In this document: positions 1-5,966 of the stretch, one piece after another
How positions within the stretch are numbered: the stretch's first letter is position 1
Layout: each line of letters starts with the position of its first letter
Origin: Gammaproteobacteria bacterium
GTDB lineage: Bacteria; Pseudomonadota; Gammaproteobacteria; SZUA-152
NCBI GenBank assembly: GCA_030599435.1
Contig: JAUVNZ010000099.1
Location: 1 to 6,294, forward strand
Reading direction: 5' to 3'
DNA: 6,294 nt
The notes under the pieces: model-generated
Databases searched by the model: none
The model's input: the letters and a program-made list of their open reading frames with translations, nothing else
Told to the model about the DNA's origin: nothing
Program-made: the position numbers and the translations under genes

Positions 1-589
1 CTGGGATTTTGAAATGACCATGATTCCGGGTTGGCATAGTGCAAGCTACGGAGTTTACCAATTTGTAAGCATGTTCCACTTTTTCCTGGCATTTTTTGCC
101 ATTGTGTTGATTATGTTGCACCGTTCCGGGAAGGTAACAAAACCATACAAACCTTTTGTGTTTAACTATCTTGCTCAAATGATGTTGGCTTTCACGATTT
201 TATGGACCTATTTTTATTTCACACAGTATCTCATCATGTGGTATGGCCGTTTGCCAGAAGAGATGAATCGTTTTAACGGTATGATGTTGAACGACCTGGC
301 ACCATTGTGGTGGGCCTTCCTGGTAATGAAATTTATTATTCCGTTTCTTACCTTTGCGGTCTGGACAGCTAATCGCCACAATCCAAACGTCATTATGTTT
401 GTAGCCTCCAGTATAATATTGGGTACCTGGATTGAACGTTATACCTGGATATCTGGATCGGTATCGCCTGAGTATTACCATATTCCAATGACATCCATTA
501 GTGATGTGTTGGTGACACTGGCCGTCCTGGTGGTAGGCTGGTTCTCAGTAAAGATTGTAATGAACAAATATGGTTTGGTCAGGGCCTGA
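1..589 (+). CDS. ActF-like quinone-binding membrane subunit of alternative complex III (5' partial)
   Basis: The reading frame is open from the window edge (first full codon at base 2), so only the C-terminal 195 or so residues are seen; the family is usually about 400 residues. Five strongly hydrophobic helices are visible. The piece begins with WDFEMTMIPGWHSASYGVYQ, which fits the conserved 'D-W-x-M-S-x-x-P-H-W-x-S-x-x-G-V-Y' region of ActF-type (NrfD/PsrC-like) proteins. Bases 209-262 encode YFYFTQYLIMWYGRLPEE, matching the ActF motif 'YF-FSQ-LIIWYGN-PEE'. By family knowledge, ActF sits in the inner membrane as a quinol-handling subunit of ACIII (quinol:cytochrome c oxidoreductase). ActF is commonly last in the act operon, which fits the terminator just downstream. 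It could instead belong to another NrfD-like complex, because the partner genes lie outside the window. The ATG at 14 is internal, not the start. Confidence 0.75.
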   Translation, partial: WDFEMTMIPGWHSASYGVYQFVSMFHFFLAFFAIVLIMLHRSGKVTKPYKPFVFNYLAQMMLAFTILWTYFYFTQYLIMWYGRLPEEMNRFNGMMLNDLAPLWWAFLVMKFIIPFLTFAVWTANRHNPNVIMFVASSIILGTWIERYTWISGSVSPEYYHIPMTSISDVLVTLAVLVVGWFSVKIVMNKYGLVRA

Positions 590-610
590 TTTTTCACAAA
601 TACTGCACAC

Positions 611-637
611 AAGGATCCTTCGGGACCCTTTTTTTTT
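611..637 (+). terminator. Intrinsic terminator after the ActF-like gene
   Basis: An 8-base stem (AAGGATCC at 611-618, GGACCCTT at 623-630) has one A-C mismatch. It is closed by a C(TTCG)G tetraloop, an unusually stable type, and runs into nine T residues at 629-637. It lies 22 bases after the stop codon, so it should end the upstream transcription unit and separate it from petABC. Confidence 0.85.
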
Positions 638-890
638 GGCCATGGATGGCCTTATGCCGTAGAGCACAGGGATGTGCGAGAGCGGCTATACCAAAAGTAT
701 ACAAATATCAGTAAGTTAACCTCTAAAAGCCCAGTTTATAAGAATATTAATATATAGTATATAACCTGCAGGGTAATCTCTGCTATGCTCTTTTTCCATT
801 GTTGCATCGATATGGCCTACCACTGTACGTCTCCGGGGTTGATCGAGTGTATTTGGTGATACTTTCGTTAGTAAAAAGAGATGTCATTAG
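638..890 (+). promoter_or_regulatory. Spacer upstream of petA, probable promoter region with small hairpins
   Basis: No convincing gene is present. Inverted repeats seen are GGCCAT/ATGGCC (638-651), GCACA/TGTGC with a GGGA loop (664-677) nested inside GCCG/CGGC (656-686), and TATAC/GTATA with a CAAAA loop (687-701). From about 730 to 765 the DNA is very AT-rich, with -10-like hexamers (TATAGT at 753, TATAAC at 760) but no good -35 at the right distance. Since a terminator lies just upstream and petA just downstream, the pet promoter is inferred to be here; I cannot fix its position. Confidence 0.4.
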
Positions 891-902
891 ATGGTAAAAA
901 TA

Positions 903-906
903 GAGG
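903..906 (+). promoter_or_regulatory. Ribosome binding site deciding the petA start
   Basis: GAGG lies five bases before the ATG at 912, better than the site for the in-frame ATG at 891 (AAGAGA ending about ten bases upstream). The 912 start also gives the N-terminus usual for the family, with the twin-arginine motif close to residue 10. Confidence 0.55.
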
Positions 907-911
907 ATCCA

Positions 912-1508
912 ATGAACTCAGATGAGATAGATCATGGTCGCCGCCGATTGCTACTTGCGGCAACAACGGTAGTGGGAGGCGTAGGTACAGCCTATGTTGC
1001 GACTCCTTTTATCCTCTCGATGGCCCCTAGTGCCAAAGCAAAGGCGGCAGGTGCACCTGTGGATGTGGATATTAGTAAACTACGACCTGGTCAATTGATG
1101 ACCGTTGAATGGCGGGGTAAACCGGTTTGGGTGTTACGTCGCACAGAATCCATGCTCGATGCCATGAAGACCCAGGAGAGCGAATTGCGCGATTCGAATT
1201 CCGATGAGCTTTCACAACAACCTCACTATGCCAAGAATCCAAGCCGATCAGTCAATCCTGAATACATGGTAATGGTTGGTATTTGCACCCATTTGGGATG
1301 TGCGCCAACCTACCGACCGGAGCTGGCCCCAGCGGATTTGGGTGAGAATTGGAAAGGTGGTTTTTTCTGTCCCTGCCATGGCTCAACCTTTGATCTTGCA
1401 GGGCGGGTTTTTGCGGGCGTCCCGGCACCTTCCAATCTGGTAGTGCCTCCTTATCATTTTGTTACCGGGACGCGATTGCTGGTCGGTGTTGATCCGGAGA
1501 CTGCATAA
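912..1508 (+). CDS. petA: Ubiquinol-cytochrome c reductase Rieske iron-sulfur subunit
   Basis: This is the Rieske [2Fe-2S] subunit of the bc1 complex (complex III). It takes the first electron from quinol at the Qo site and passes it to cytochrome c1 on the periplasmic side. From the start at 912 it is 198 residues, the usual size; the alternative ATG at 891 adds seven. Residues 9-14 (GRRRLL) followed by a hydrophobic stretch with GGVGTAYVATPF form the uncleaved twin-arginine signal anchor, exported folded by Tat. A short 'SAKAKAAGAPV' hinge follows. Box I is CTHLGC (125-130) and box II CPCHGS (153-158). By family knowledge, C125, H127, C153 and H156 bind the cluster, and C130-C155 form the disulfide. 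The C-terminal GVPAP and VPPY segments are typical. The stop overlaps the petB start (TAATG), indicating translational coupling. Confidence 0.96.
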   Translation: MNSDEIDHGRRRLLLAATTVVGGVGTAYVATPFILSMAPSAKAKAAGAPVDVDISKLRPGQLMTVEWRGKPVWVLRRTESMLDAMKTQESELRDSNSDELSQQPHYAKNPSRSVNPEYMVMVGICTHLGCAPTYRPELAPADLGENWKGGFFCPCHGSTFDLAGRVFAGVPAPSNLVVPPYHFVTGTRLLVGVDPETA

Positions 1509-2734
1509 TGGTTAACAAGCTGATTTTTATTCGTGACTGGATCGATGCACGATTTCCGATCATTGAGCCCTGGAATGCCCATCTCGCTAAATACTATGCT
1601 CCCAAGAATTTTAATTTCTGGTACTACTTTGGATCATTAGCGATCCTGGTGTTGGTAATCCAATTACTGACGGGTATATTTTTGACCATGAATTACAAAC
1701 CAACGGCTGGTACGGCATTTGCGTCAGTGGAATATATAATGCGCGATGTTCAGTGGGGTTGGTTAATACGTTACATGCATTCTACCGGTGCTTCCTTCTT
1801 TTTTATTGTTGTGTATTTGCACATATTTCGTGCCTTTTTGTATGGCTCCTATCGTAAACCACGTGAACTAATCTGGTTGTTTGGTATGTTTATTTTCCTG
1901 GTTCTTATGGCCGAAGCCTTTATGGGTTATCTCTTGCCCTGGGGACAAATGTCCTTTTGGGGAGCACAGGTCATTATTTCTCTGTTTGGAGCCATTCCTT
2001 ATATTGGAGACGATCTATCCTTATGGATTCGTGGCGATTTTGTTGTGGCAGATGCCACGCTTAATCGGTTTTTTGCTTTCCATGTTATTGCAGCCCCGCT
2101 GTTGTTGCTGGGGTTAGTGTTGTTCCACATGATTGCGTTGCATTCTGTGGGCTCCAATAACCCGGATGGAATCGAAATTAAAAAGAAGAAAGATGATAAG
2201 GGCATACCCCTGGATGGTATTCCTTTTCACCCGTATTACACATTGAAGGATATTGTGGGCACTGTTGTTTTTTTGATGATTTTTTCGGCAATACTGTTTT
2301 ATGCGCCAGAGTTGGGTGGTTGGTTTCTGGAGAAAGATAATTTTGTACCCGCTGATCCATTAAAAACACCGGAACATATTGCACCGCTTTGGTACTTCAC
2401 CCCCTTTTATGCAATCTTACGTGCCGTGCCAGATAAGTTTCTGGGTGTAATGGCCATGGGGGCTTCAGTCACTGTGCTGTTTTTGTTGCCATGGCTGGAT
2501 CGCAGTCCGGTGAAATCAATAAGGTATCGGGGCCCAATATACAAGATAGCTCTTACGATTTTTTTAATAAGTTTCTTTAGCTTGGCTTACTTAGGTACGG
2601 TTGCTGCTACACCAATGGCAACACTGTTTTCGCGTATCTTCAGCATTCTTTATTTTGCATTTTTTCTTTTGATGCCTTTCTATAGCAAAATAGATAAGGT
2701 CAAACCTGAACCGGAAAGAGTGACTGGAAAGTGA
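1508..2734 (+). CDS. petB: Cytochrome b of the bc1 complex
   Basis: This is the membrane core of complex III. It holds hemes bL and bH, oxidises quinol at Qo and reduces quinone at Qi. At 408 residues it is full length for a proteobacterial cytochrome b, with about eight membrane helices. Heme ligands are visible as His pairs H91/H105 in helix B (YMHSTGAS, VYLHIFR) and H192/H207 in helix D (FAFHVIAAP, LFHMIALH). The second pair has 14 intervening residues, one more than in mitochondrial cytochrome b. LPWGQMSFWG is the conserved cd-helix segment near Qo. The Qo motif is P293-L-W-Y296, where most families have PEWY. GSNNPDG after helix D is conserved. A GGAG site (1496-1499) lies eight bases before the ATG. 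The gene overlaps petA by one base and petC by four (GTGA). Confidence 0.97.
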   Translation: MVNKLIFIRDWIDARFPIIEPWNAHLAKYYAPKNFNFWYYFGSLAILVLVIQLLTGIFLTMNYKPTAGTAFASVEYIMRDVQWGWLIRYMHSTGASFFFIVVYLHIFRAFLYGSYRKPRELIWLFGMFIFLVLMAEAFMGYLLPWGQMSFWGAQVIISLFGAIPYIGDDLSLWIRGDFVVADATLNRFFAFHVIAAPLLLLGLVLFHMIALHSVGSNNPDGIEIKKKKDDKGIPLDGIPFHPYYTLKDIVGTVVFLMIFSAILFYAPELGGWFLEKDNFVPADPLKTPEHIAPLWYFTPFYAILRAVPDKFLGVMAMGASVTVLFLLPWLDRSPVKSIRYRGPIYKIALTIFLISFFSLAYLGTVAATPMATLFSRIFSILYFAFFLLMPFYSKIDKVKPEPERVTGK

Positions 2735-3480
2735 GAGTTTTTGTATTAGTCGTTTCTTTTTTTGTGCTGTTACAGGCAAGCTCCATGACTGTTGCTGCAA
2801 GCAGTGGCACTACACTGGATAAGGCTAATATTAAATTAAACGATAGAGATGCCATCAAGCGAGGCGCCAAACTGTTTGTTAGCTATTGTCTTACTTGCCA
2901 CTCTGCATCCTTTATGCGGTATAGCCGCATTGGGGAAGACATGGGCATGACAGATGAAGAAGTAGCAGAGCAACTTATCAAAGATGGCGCAAAAGTCGGC
3001 GATACCATGACGATCACCATGGAGAAGGAGGATGCAAAACGTTGGTTCGGTACGGCTATTACTGACTTATCTGTTATTTCCCGAGCACGAGGAGTTGACT
3101 GGTTGTACACCTATCTACGTTCTTTTTACCGCGATGAATCCCGCCCATGGGGAGTTAATAATGCAGTATTCAAAGATGTAGGCATGCCACATGCCCTGTG
3201 GGAGTTACAGGGTTTGCAAATACCCGAAAAATCAACTGTCATTGATAATGACGGTATTGAGCAGGAAGTGATAACCGGCTTTAAACTCGTTGAGAAAGGT
3301 ATATTAAATCCTGAGCAGTTCGATGCAGCCATTCTGGATCTCGTAACCTTTATGGCCTACCTTGGAGAACCCAGTAAGTTGCAACGTCAGGCATTAGGTA
3401 AATGGGTATTGTTATTTTTGGCCGGTTTTCTAGTGATTGTTTATTTGCTGAAAAAAGAATACTGGAAAGATGTTCACTGA
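2731..3480 (+). CDS. petC: Cytochrome c1 of the bc1 complex
   Basis: This heme c subunit takes electrons from the Rieske protein and gives them to soluble cytochrome c or a membrane-bound acceptor. It starts with GTG inside a GTGA overlap with the petB stop, so it is probably translationally coupled. The 249-residue product has a Sec signal peptide (hydrophobic residues 3-14, likely cleavage after the Ala-Ala at 22-23). The single heme site is C53-L-T-C56-H57. The likely sixth ligand is M152 in GMPHALWELQG, the counterpart of the MAPP-type ligand segment in other cytochromes c1 (inferred by position). 'WLYTYLRSFYRDESRPWGVNN' lies between the heme site and the ligand. A C-terminal membrane anchor (about 225-240) is followed by a basic tail, giving the usual periplasmic domain with one helix in the inner membrane. 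No hairpin terminator is obvious after the stop, so some read-through into sspA is possible. Confidence 0.96.
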   Translation: MRVFVLVVSFFVLLQASSMTVAASSGTTLDKANIKLNDRDAIKRGAKLFVSYCLTCHSASFMRYSRIGEDMGMTDEEVAEQLIKDGAKVGDTMTITMEKEDAKRWFGTAITDLSVISRARGVDWLYTYLRSFYRDESRPWGVNNAVFKDVGMPHALWELQGLQIPEKSTVIDNDGIEQEVITGFKLVEKGILNPEQFDAAILDLVTFMAYLGEPSKLQRQALGKWVLLFLAGFLVIVYLLKKEYWKDVH

Positions 3481-3509
3481 TTTTGCGGTTTATTAGCAGT
3501 ATATACGCC

Positions 3510-3538
3510 TTCGATTTGATGTAGCTTTTCTTTATAAT
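3510..3538 (+). promoter_or_regulatory. Candidate promoter upstream of sspA (distal)
   Basis: A perfect -10 hexamer, TATAAT, lies at 3533-3538. Seventeen bases upstream there is only a weak -35, TTCGAT (3510-3515). It lies between petC and sspA and points toward sspA. This is a sequence match only, and AT-rich spacers give such matches by chance. Confidence 0.35.
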
Positions 3539-3599
3539 TCAAAGCCTTAGAACCAATTCCGTGGATTTTCCCAGAATTCAGGTATACTGCGTCTCTTTT

Positions 3600-3630
3600 T
3601 TGACATTTCATCCCTTACATTCCTTAGCAT
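3600..3630 (+). promoter_or_regulatory. Candidate promoter upstream of sspA (proximal)
   Basis: A perfect -35 hexamer, TTGACA (3600-3605), is followed after 19 bases by a 4-of-6 match to the -10, TAGCAT (3625-3630). The spacing is longer than ideal. Transcription would start near 3637 and leave a leader of roughly 20 bases that still contains the sspA ribosome site. TATACT (3583-3588) is a further isolated -10-like hexamer with no good -35. Confidence 0.35.
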
Positions 3631-3655
3631 TAAGTTAGCAGGTGGAGAGCAAGCC

Positions 3656-4279
3656 ATGGCAGTTGTCGCCAATAAAAAATCAGTAATGACCCTTTTTTCA
3701 AACGCGTCGGATTTATACAGTCACCGTGTCCGTATCGTCTTGGCGGAAAAAGGCATAAATTTTGAAACAGTAGAAGTTGATCCCGCTAATCCACCCGAAG
3801 ATCTCATGGATTTGAATCCATATGGCATCGTGCCAACTTTGGTTGATCGTGACCTGGTGCTTTACGATGCACAAGTCATTATGGAATATCTTGATGAACG
3901 TTTCCCACACCCACCACTTATGCCTGTTGATCCGGTTTCCCGAGCTCAAAGTCGTATGACCTTGCGCCGCATTCAGCGTGATTGGGACACATGTGTTGAT
4001 AAGCTGGAGGCAGGAAAGGATAAGGCCAAAGTTGCTAAGGAATTATGTGACAGCCTGGTTGTGATTGCTCCCATTTTTGAAATGAAACCTTTCTTTCTAA
4101 GTGATGATTTATCATTACTGGATTGTGCAGTTGCTCCTATCATGTGGCGTTTGCCTGTATACGGTATCGAGATACCTTTGGCTGCCAAGCCACTTATTAA
4201 TTACGCAGAACGATTATTCGAGTTAGATTGTTTTCAGGCCAGCCTGACTGAACAAGAGCGAGACATTCGCGAAGACTAG
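3656..4279 (+). CDS. sspA: Stringent starvation protein A (RNA polymerase-associated regulator)
   Basis: SspA binds RNA polymerase-sigma70 and changes promoter use in starvation, stationary phase and acid stress. The 207-residue product is close to E. coli SspA (212). It begins MAV-ANK-SVMTLFS, nearly as in E. coli. It has an N-terminal thioredoxin-like GST domain (about 10-87; 'YSHRVRIVLAEKGI', 'NPYGIVPTLVDR') and a C-terminal all-helical GST domain. The motif MEYLDERFPHPPLMP contains the Pro-His-Pro surface known in E. coli to be essential for polymerase contact. Like other SspA proteins it is expected to lack glutathione transferase activity. The start is supported by GGTGGAG at 3641-3647, eight bases upstream. 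The gene ends 30 bases before sspB, so the two are probably co-transcribed. E. coli sspAB follows rplM-rpsI; here it follows petABC, the common arrangement in many other gammaproteobacteria. Confidence 0.95.
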   Translation: MAVVANKKSVMTLFSNASDLYSHRVRIVLAEKGINFETVEVDPANPPEDLMDLNPYGIVPTLVDRDLVLYDAQVIMEYLDERFPHPPLMPVDPVSRAQSRMTLRRIQRDWDTCVDKLEAGKDKAKVAKELCDSLVVIAPIFEMKPFFLSDDLSLLDCAVAPIMWRLPVYGIEIPLAAKPLINYAERLFELDCFQASLTEQERDIRED

Positions 4280-4309
4280 CTGGCTAGCAGGAAAGAGCGC
4301 GGGTCCGAG

Positions 4310-4711
4310 ATGACAGAATCTAGCACAACTGGTATGAATTCCAGTCGCCCATATTTGATGAGGGCGATTTATGACTGGATTGTAGATAATAAGTTAACGC
4401 CGTATTTGCTGGTTAATGCGGAGGAACCGGATGTGCAGGTGCCTGTCGAGCACATCAATAATGGCAAAATTATTTTAAATGTTGATCCAAATGCGGTGCA
4501 AGATCTGGATATGTCTGGAGTTGATATTAGTTTTAATGCTCGTTTTAGCGGTAAGCCAACTCAGATTAGTGTGCCTATCTCAGCAGCACTTGCTATTTAT
4601 GCGCGTGAAAATGGTCGTGGCATGGTGTTCAATGACGATGATGAATCACCAACTGATCCAAATGGGGGAAAAGATAAATCCAATACGCCCAATTTGCGCA
4701 TAGTTAAGTAA
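4310..4711 (+). CDS. sspB: ClpXP adaptor / stringent starvation protein B
   Basis: SspB delivers ssrA-tagged, stalled-ribosome products and some other substrates (such as RseA fragments) to the ClpXP protease. The substrate-binding domain is clear: RPYLMRAIYDWIVDNKLTPY, VQVP, FNARFSGKPTQISVP and ALAIYARENGRGM. The last residues, NLRIVK, match the LRVVK-type tail that docks on the ClpX N-domain, so both functional ends are present. At 133 residues it is shorter than E. coli SspB (165); the difference is in the acidic flexible linker (here NDDDESPTDPNGGKDKS). The start at 4310 has an AGGAAAG site about 14 bases upstream, which is rather far. The in-frame ATG at 4334 would give a shorter N-terminus but has no clear ribosome site. 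The stop codon lies within a short tandem repeat. Confidence 0.94.
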   Translation: MTESSTTGMNSSRPYLMRAIYDWIVDNKLTPYLLVNAEEPDVQVPVEHINNGKIILNVDPNAVQDLDMSGVDISFNARFSGKPTQISVPISAALAIYARENGRGMVFNDDDESPTDPNGGKDKSNTPNLRIVK

Positions 4712-4745
4712 TGCCATAGTTAAATAATACATAGTTAAGTAATAC
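4700..4745 (+). repeat. Three-copy degenerate tandem repeat across the sspB stop codon
   Basis: The copies are 4700-4715 (ATAGTTAAGTAATGCC), 4716-4730 (ATAGTTAAATAATAC) and 4731-4745 (ATAGTTAAGTAATAC). The first copy includes the last three sspB codons and its TAA stop; the other two follow the stop. Each copy alone would read Ile-Val-Lys-stop. A weaker fourth copy around GTTAACAAAGTA (4749-4760) is possible. Confidence 0.8.
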
Positions 4746-4781
4746 AGTGTTAACAAAGTAAAATAAATAATCAGATATTCC

Positions 4782-4788
4782 AGGAGCT
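4782..4788 (+). promoter_or_regulatory. Ribosome binding site supporting the GTG start of gspG
   Basis: AGGAGCT, with GGAG at 4783-4786, lies seven bases before the GTG at 4794. No ATG suits the short leader before the prepilin cleavage site, so this site decides the unusual start codon. Confidence 0.7.
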
Positions 4789-4793
4789 GTAAC

Positions 4794-5240
4794 GTGACCA
4801 TTTGTAGAAATAAAAATTTACCTAATTCTCAGGCTGGCTTTACCTTGATCGAGGTTATGGTCGTTGTAATTATCCTGGGTATACTTGCTGCTATTGTGGT
4901 CCCACGCGTTATGGATCGTCCTGATGCGGCACGTATCACCAAATCGAAACAAGATATTCGTGCAATGGAAAGTGCATTAAACCTCTACAGGCTCGATAAT
5001 TTTAGTTATCCCACGACTGATCAGGGACTGGAAGCTCTGGTGACTAAACCATCTGGTACACCTGAACCCCGTAACTGGAAAAAATATATGGATCGGTTGG
5101 CGAAAGATGCATGGGGTAATGATTACCAATACCTTTCTCCAGGTACAAAGGGTGATATCGACATATTTTCTTTCGGCGCTGATGGGCAACCTGGTGGTGA
5201 CGAAACGAATGCCGATATAGGCAATTGGGATCTTCAGTAG
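4794..5240 (+). CDS. gspG: Type II secretion major pseudopilin GspG
   Basis: This is the main subunit of the T2SS pseudopilus, the periplasmic piston that pushes folded proteins out through the secretin. It starts with GTG and is 148 residues long, typical for GspG. A 15-residue basic leader ends at G15, where prepilin peptidase (GspO/PilD) should cut before F16. The mature end FTLIEVMVVVIILGILAAIV has Glu at +5 (E20) and the hydrophobic assembly helix. VVPRVMDRPDAAR is a GspG hallmark following the helix, and YPTTDQGLEALV is another conserved GspG segment. Residues 120-148 contain GDIDIFSFGADGQPGGDE and NADIGNW, the calcium-binding loop characteristic of GspG. The gene is followed by gspH and gspI in the normal order. 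It is preceded by sspB rather than gspF. Confidence 0.96.
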   Translation: MTICRNKNLPNSQAGFTLIEVMVVVIILGILAAIVVPRVMDRPDAARITKSKQDIRAMESALNLYRLDNFSYPTTDQGLEALVTKPSGTPEPRNWKKYMDRLAKDAWGNDYQYLSPGTKGDIDIFSFGADGQPGGDETNADIGNWDLQ

Positions 5241-5272
5241 ATTACGATCGAAAGTTATTCCTGATAACTCTT

Positions 5273-5331
5273 CTGTTACAAGGAATGGTTGCAATAGACT
5301 GTTACAAGAGATGCTTAGCAGGCAATGAACA
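5273..5331 (+). repeat. Imperfect two-copy direct repeat in the gspG-gspH spacer
   Basis: CTGTTACAAG occurs at 5273-5282 and again at 5299-5308, a 26-base period. It is followed each time by a G/A-rich stretch with ATG, and then by GCAATAGAC (5291-5299) or GCAATGAAC (5322-5330). With small gaps the two halves align over most of their length. The ATG at 5325 lies in the second half. Confidence 0.55.
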
Positions 5332-5408
5332 ATTTGCCATCAAACACTAAGGAACCCTGCCGACTAACTTGCGTTAGTTTTTCCTTTCAATGCCGATGGT
5401 TAAAACTT

Positions 5409-5966
5409 ATGGGCTTCACCTTTAAGTCAAATAATTTTGTTAATAAAACTCATGACCCAGTTAAGGGCGAGCGTGGCTTTACCTTGCTGGAATTGCTCGC
5501 GGTTTTATTTATTATCGGCATTATTGTCAGTTTTGCTGGATTATCCGTTGGTCAAAGAACTAGTCGTGCCGCACAGGATGAGGCTGAACGTTTGTACGGT
5601 CTGGTGCGTATGGCTGGTGAAGAAACGGTATTACAGGGGCGAGAGCTGGCTGTGGAATTTACGCGAGAGAGCTATCGTTTCCTGGAATTAAGTAATGATA
5701 ACCAATGGGCCCCCGTCGAGGAGGACACTCTTTTTCGAGAGAGAAAACTTCCCCCGGAGGTGAGCGTTGAGTTGCTTATAGAAGGGGCGGCAGCCAGCTT
5801 CGGCGATGAAAAAAACCTGCCTCGTATTTTTGTACTCTCCAGTGGTGAGCTAACCGACTTTGAAATTAGTTTTAATCTAGACGATGAAAAAGGCTATACA
5901 TTGCGTGGCACTATTGACGGCAAATTAGATCTGTCCCGAGCCGGTGAAAGTGACGTTGATATATAA
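5409..5966 (+). CDS. gspH: Type II secretion minor pseudopilin GspH
   Basis: GspH is a minor pseudopilin placed near the tip of the T2SS pseudopilus. The prepilin peptidase site is GERG|FTLLELLAVLFIIGIIV, with Glu at +5, followed by the assembly helix. The mature part has GspH-type signatures: RLYGLVRMAGEETVLQGREL, then SYRFLEL, NNQW-like DNQWAPVEEDTLF and RKLPPEV. I place the start at the ATG at 5409, giving a 23-residue leader and a 185-residue product. The frame is open back to an ATG at 5325, which would give a 51-residue leader, far longer than usual and rich in Cys and Phe. Neither start has a strong ribosome site: GATGG lies about nine bases before 5409, and AGG only two bases before 5325. 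Repeats in the spacer also argue that the DNA before 5325 is non-coding. Confidence 0.85.
   Translation: MGFTFKSNNFVNKTHDPVKGERGFTLLELLAVLFIIGIIVSFAGLSVGQRTSRAAQDEAERLYGLVRMAGEETVLQGRELAVEFTRESYRFLELSNDNQWAPVEEDTLFRERKLPPEVSVELLIEGAAASFGDEKNLPRIFVLSSGELTDFEISFNLDDEKGYTLRGTIDGKLDLSRAGESDVDI

Noticed and set aside
200..481. Minus-strand ORF of 93 codons opposite the ActF-like gene
   Set aside because: It lies antisense to a clearly conserved membrane protein. Its translation has no recognisable motif and no gene-like context.
638..651. GGCCATGGATGGCC as a second terminator hairpin
   Set aside because: The loop is only two bases with full pairing and no T-tract follows. The preceding hairpin at 611-637 already explains termination.
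1881..2117. Forward ORF of 78 codons inside petB
   Set aside because: It is an out-of-frame shadow of the well-supported cytochrome b gene, with no ribosome site or recognisable product.
3496..3590. Inverted repeat GCAGTATA (3496-3503) and TATACTGC (3583-3590) flanking the sspA promoter region
   Set aside because: Only eight bases match, with about 80 bases between the arms. That is easily chance in AT-rich DNA, and no other feature supports a loop or operator.
4750..4779. Promoter-like pair TTAACA-18-GATATT upstream of gspG
   Set aside because: Transcription would start at about 4786, inside the gspG ribosome binding site, which would leave no usable leader.
4977..5294. Minus-strand ORF of 105 codons opposite gspG
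   Set aside because: It overlaps the conserved calcium-loop coding part of gspG in antisense, and its product resembles no known protein.
5285..5350. Micro-ORF of 21 codons (ATG at 5285) in the gspG-gspH spacer
   Set aside because: The AAGGA directly abuts the ATG with no spacing, the frame overlaps the imperfect repeat, and the peptide resembles nothing I know. It is most likely a chance ORF.
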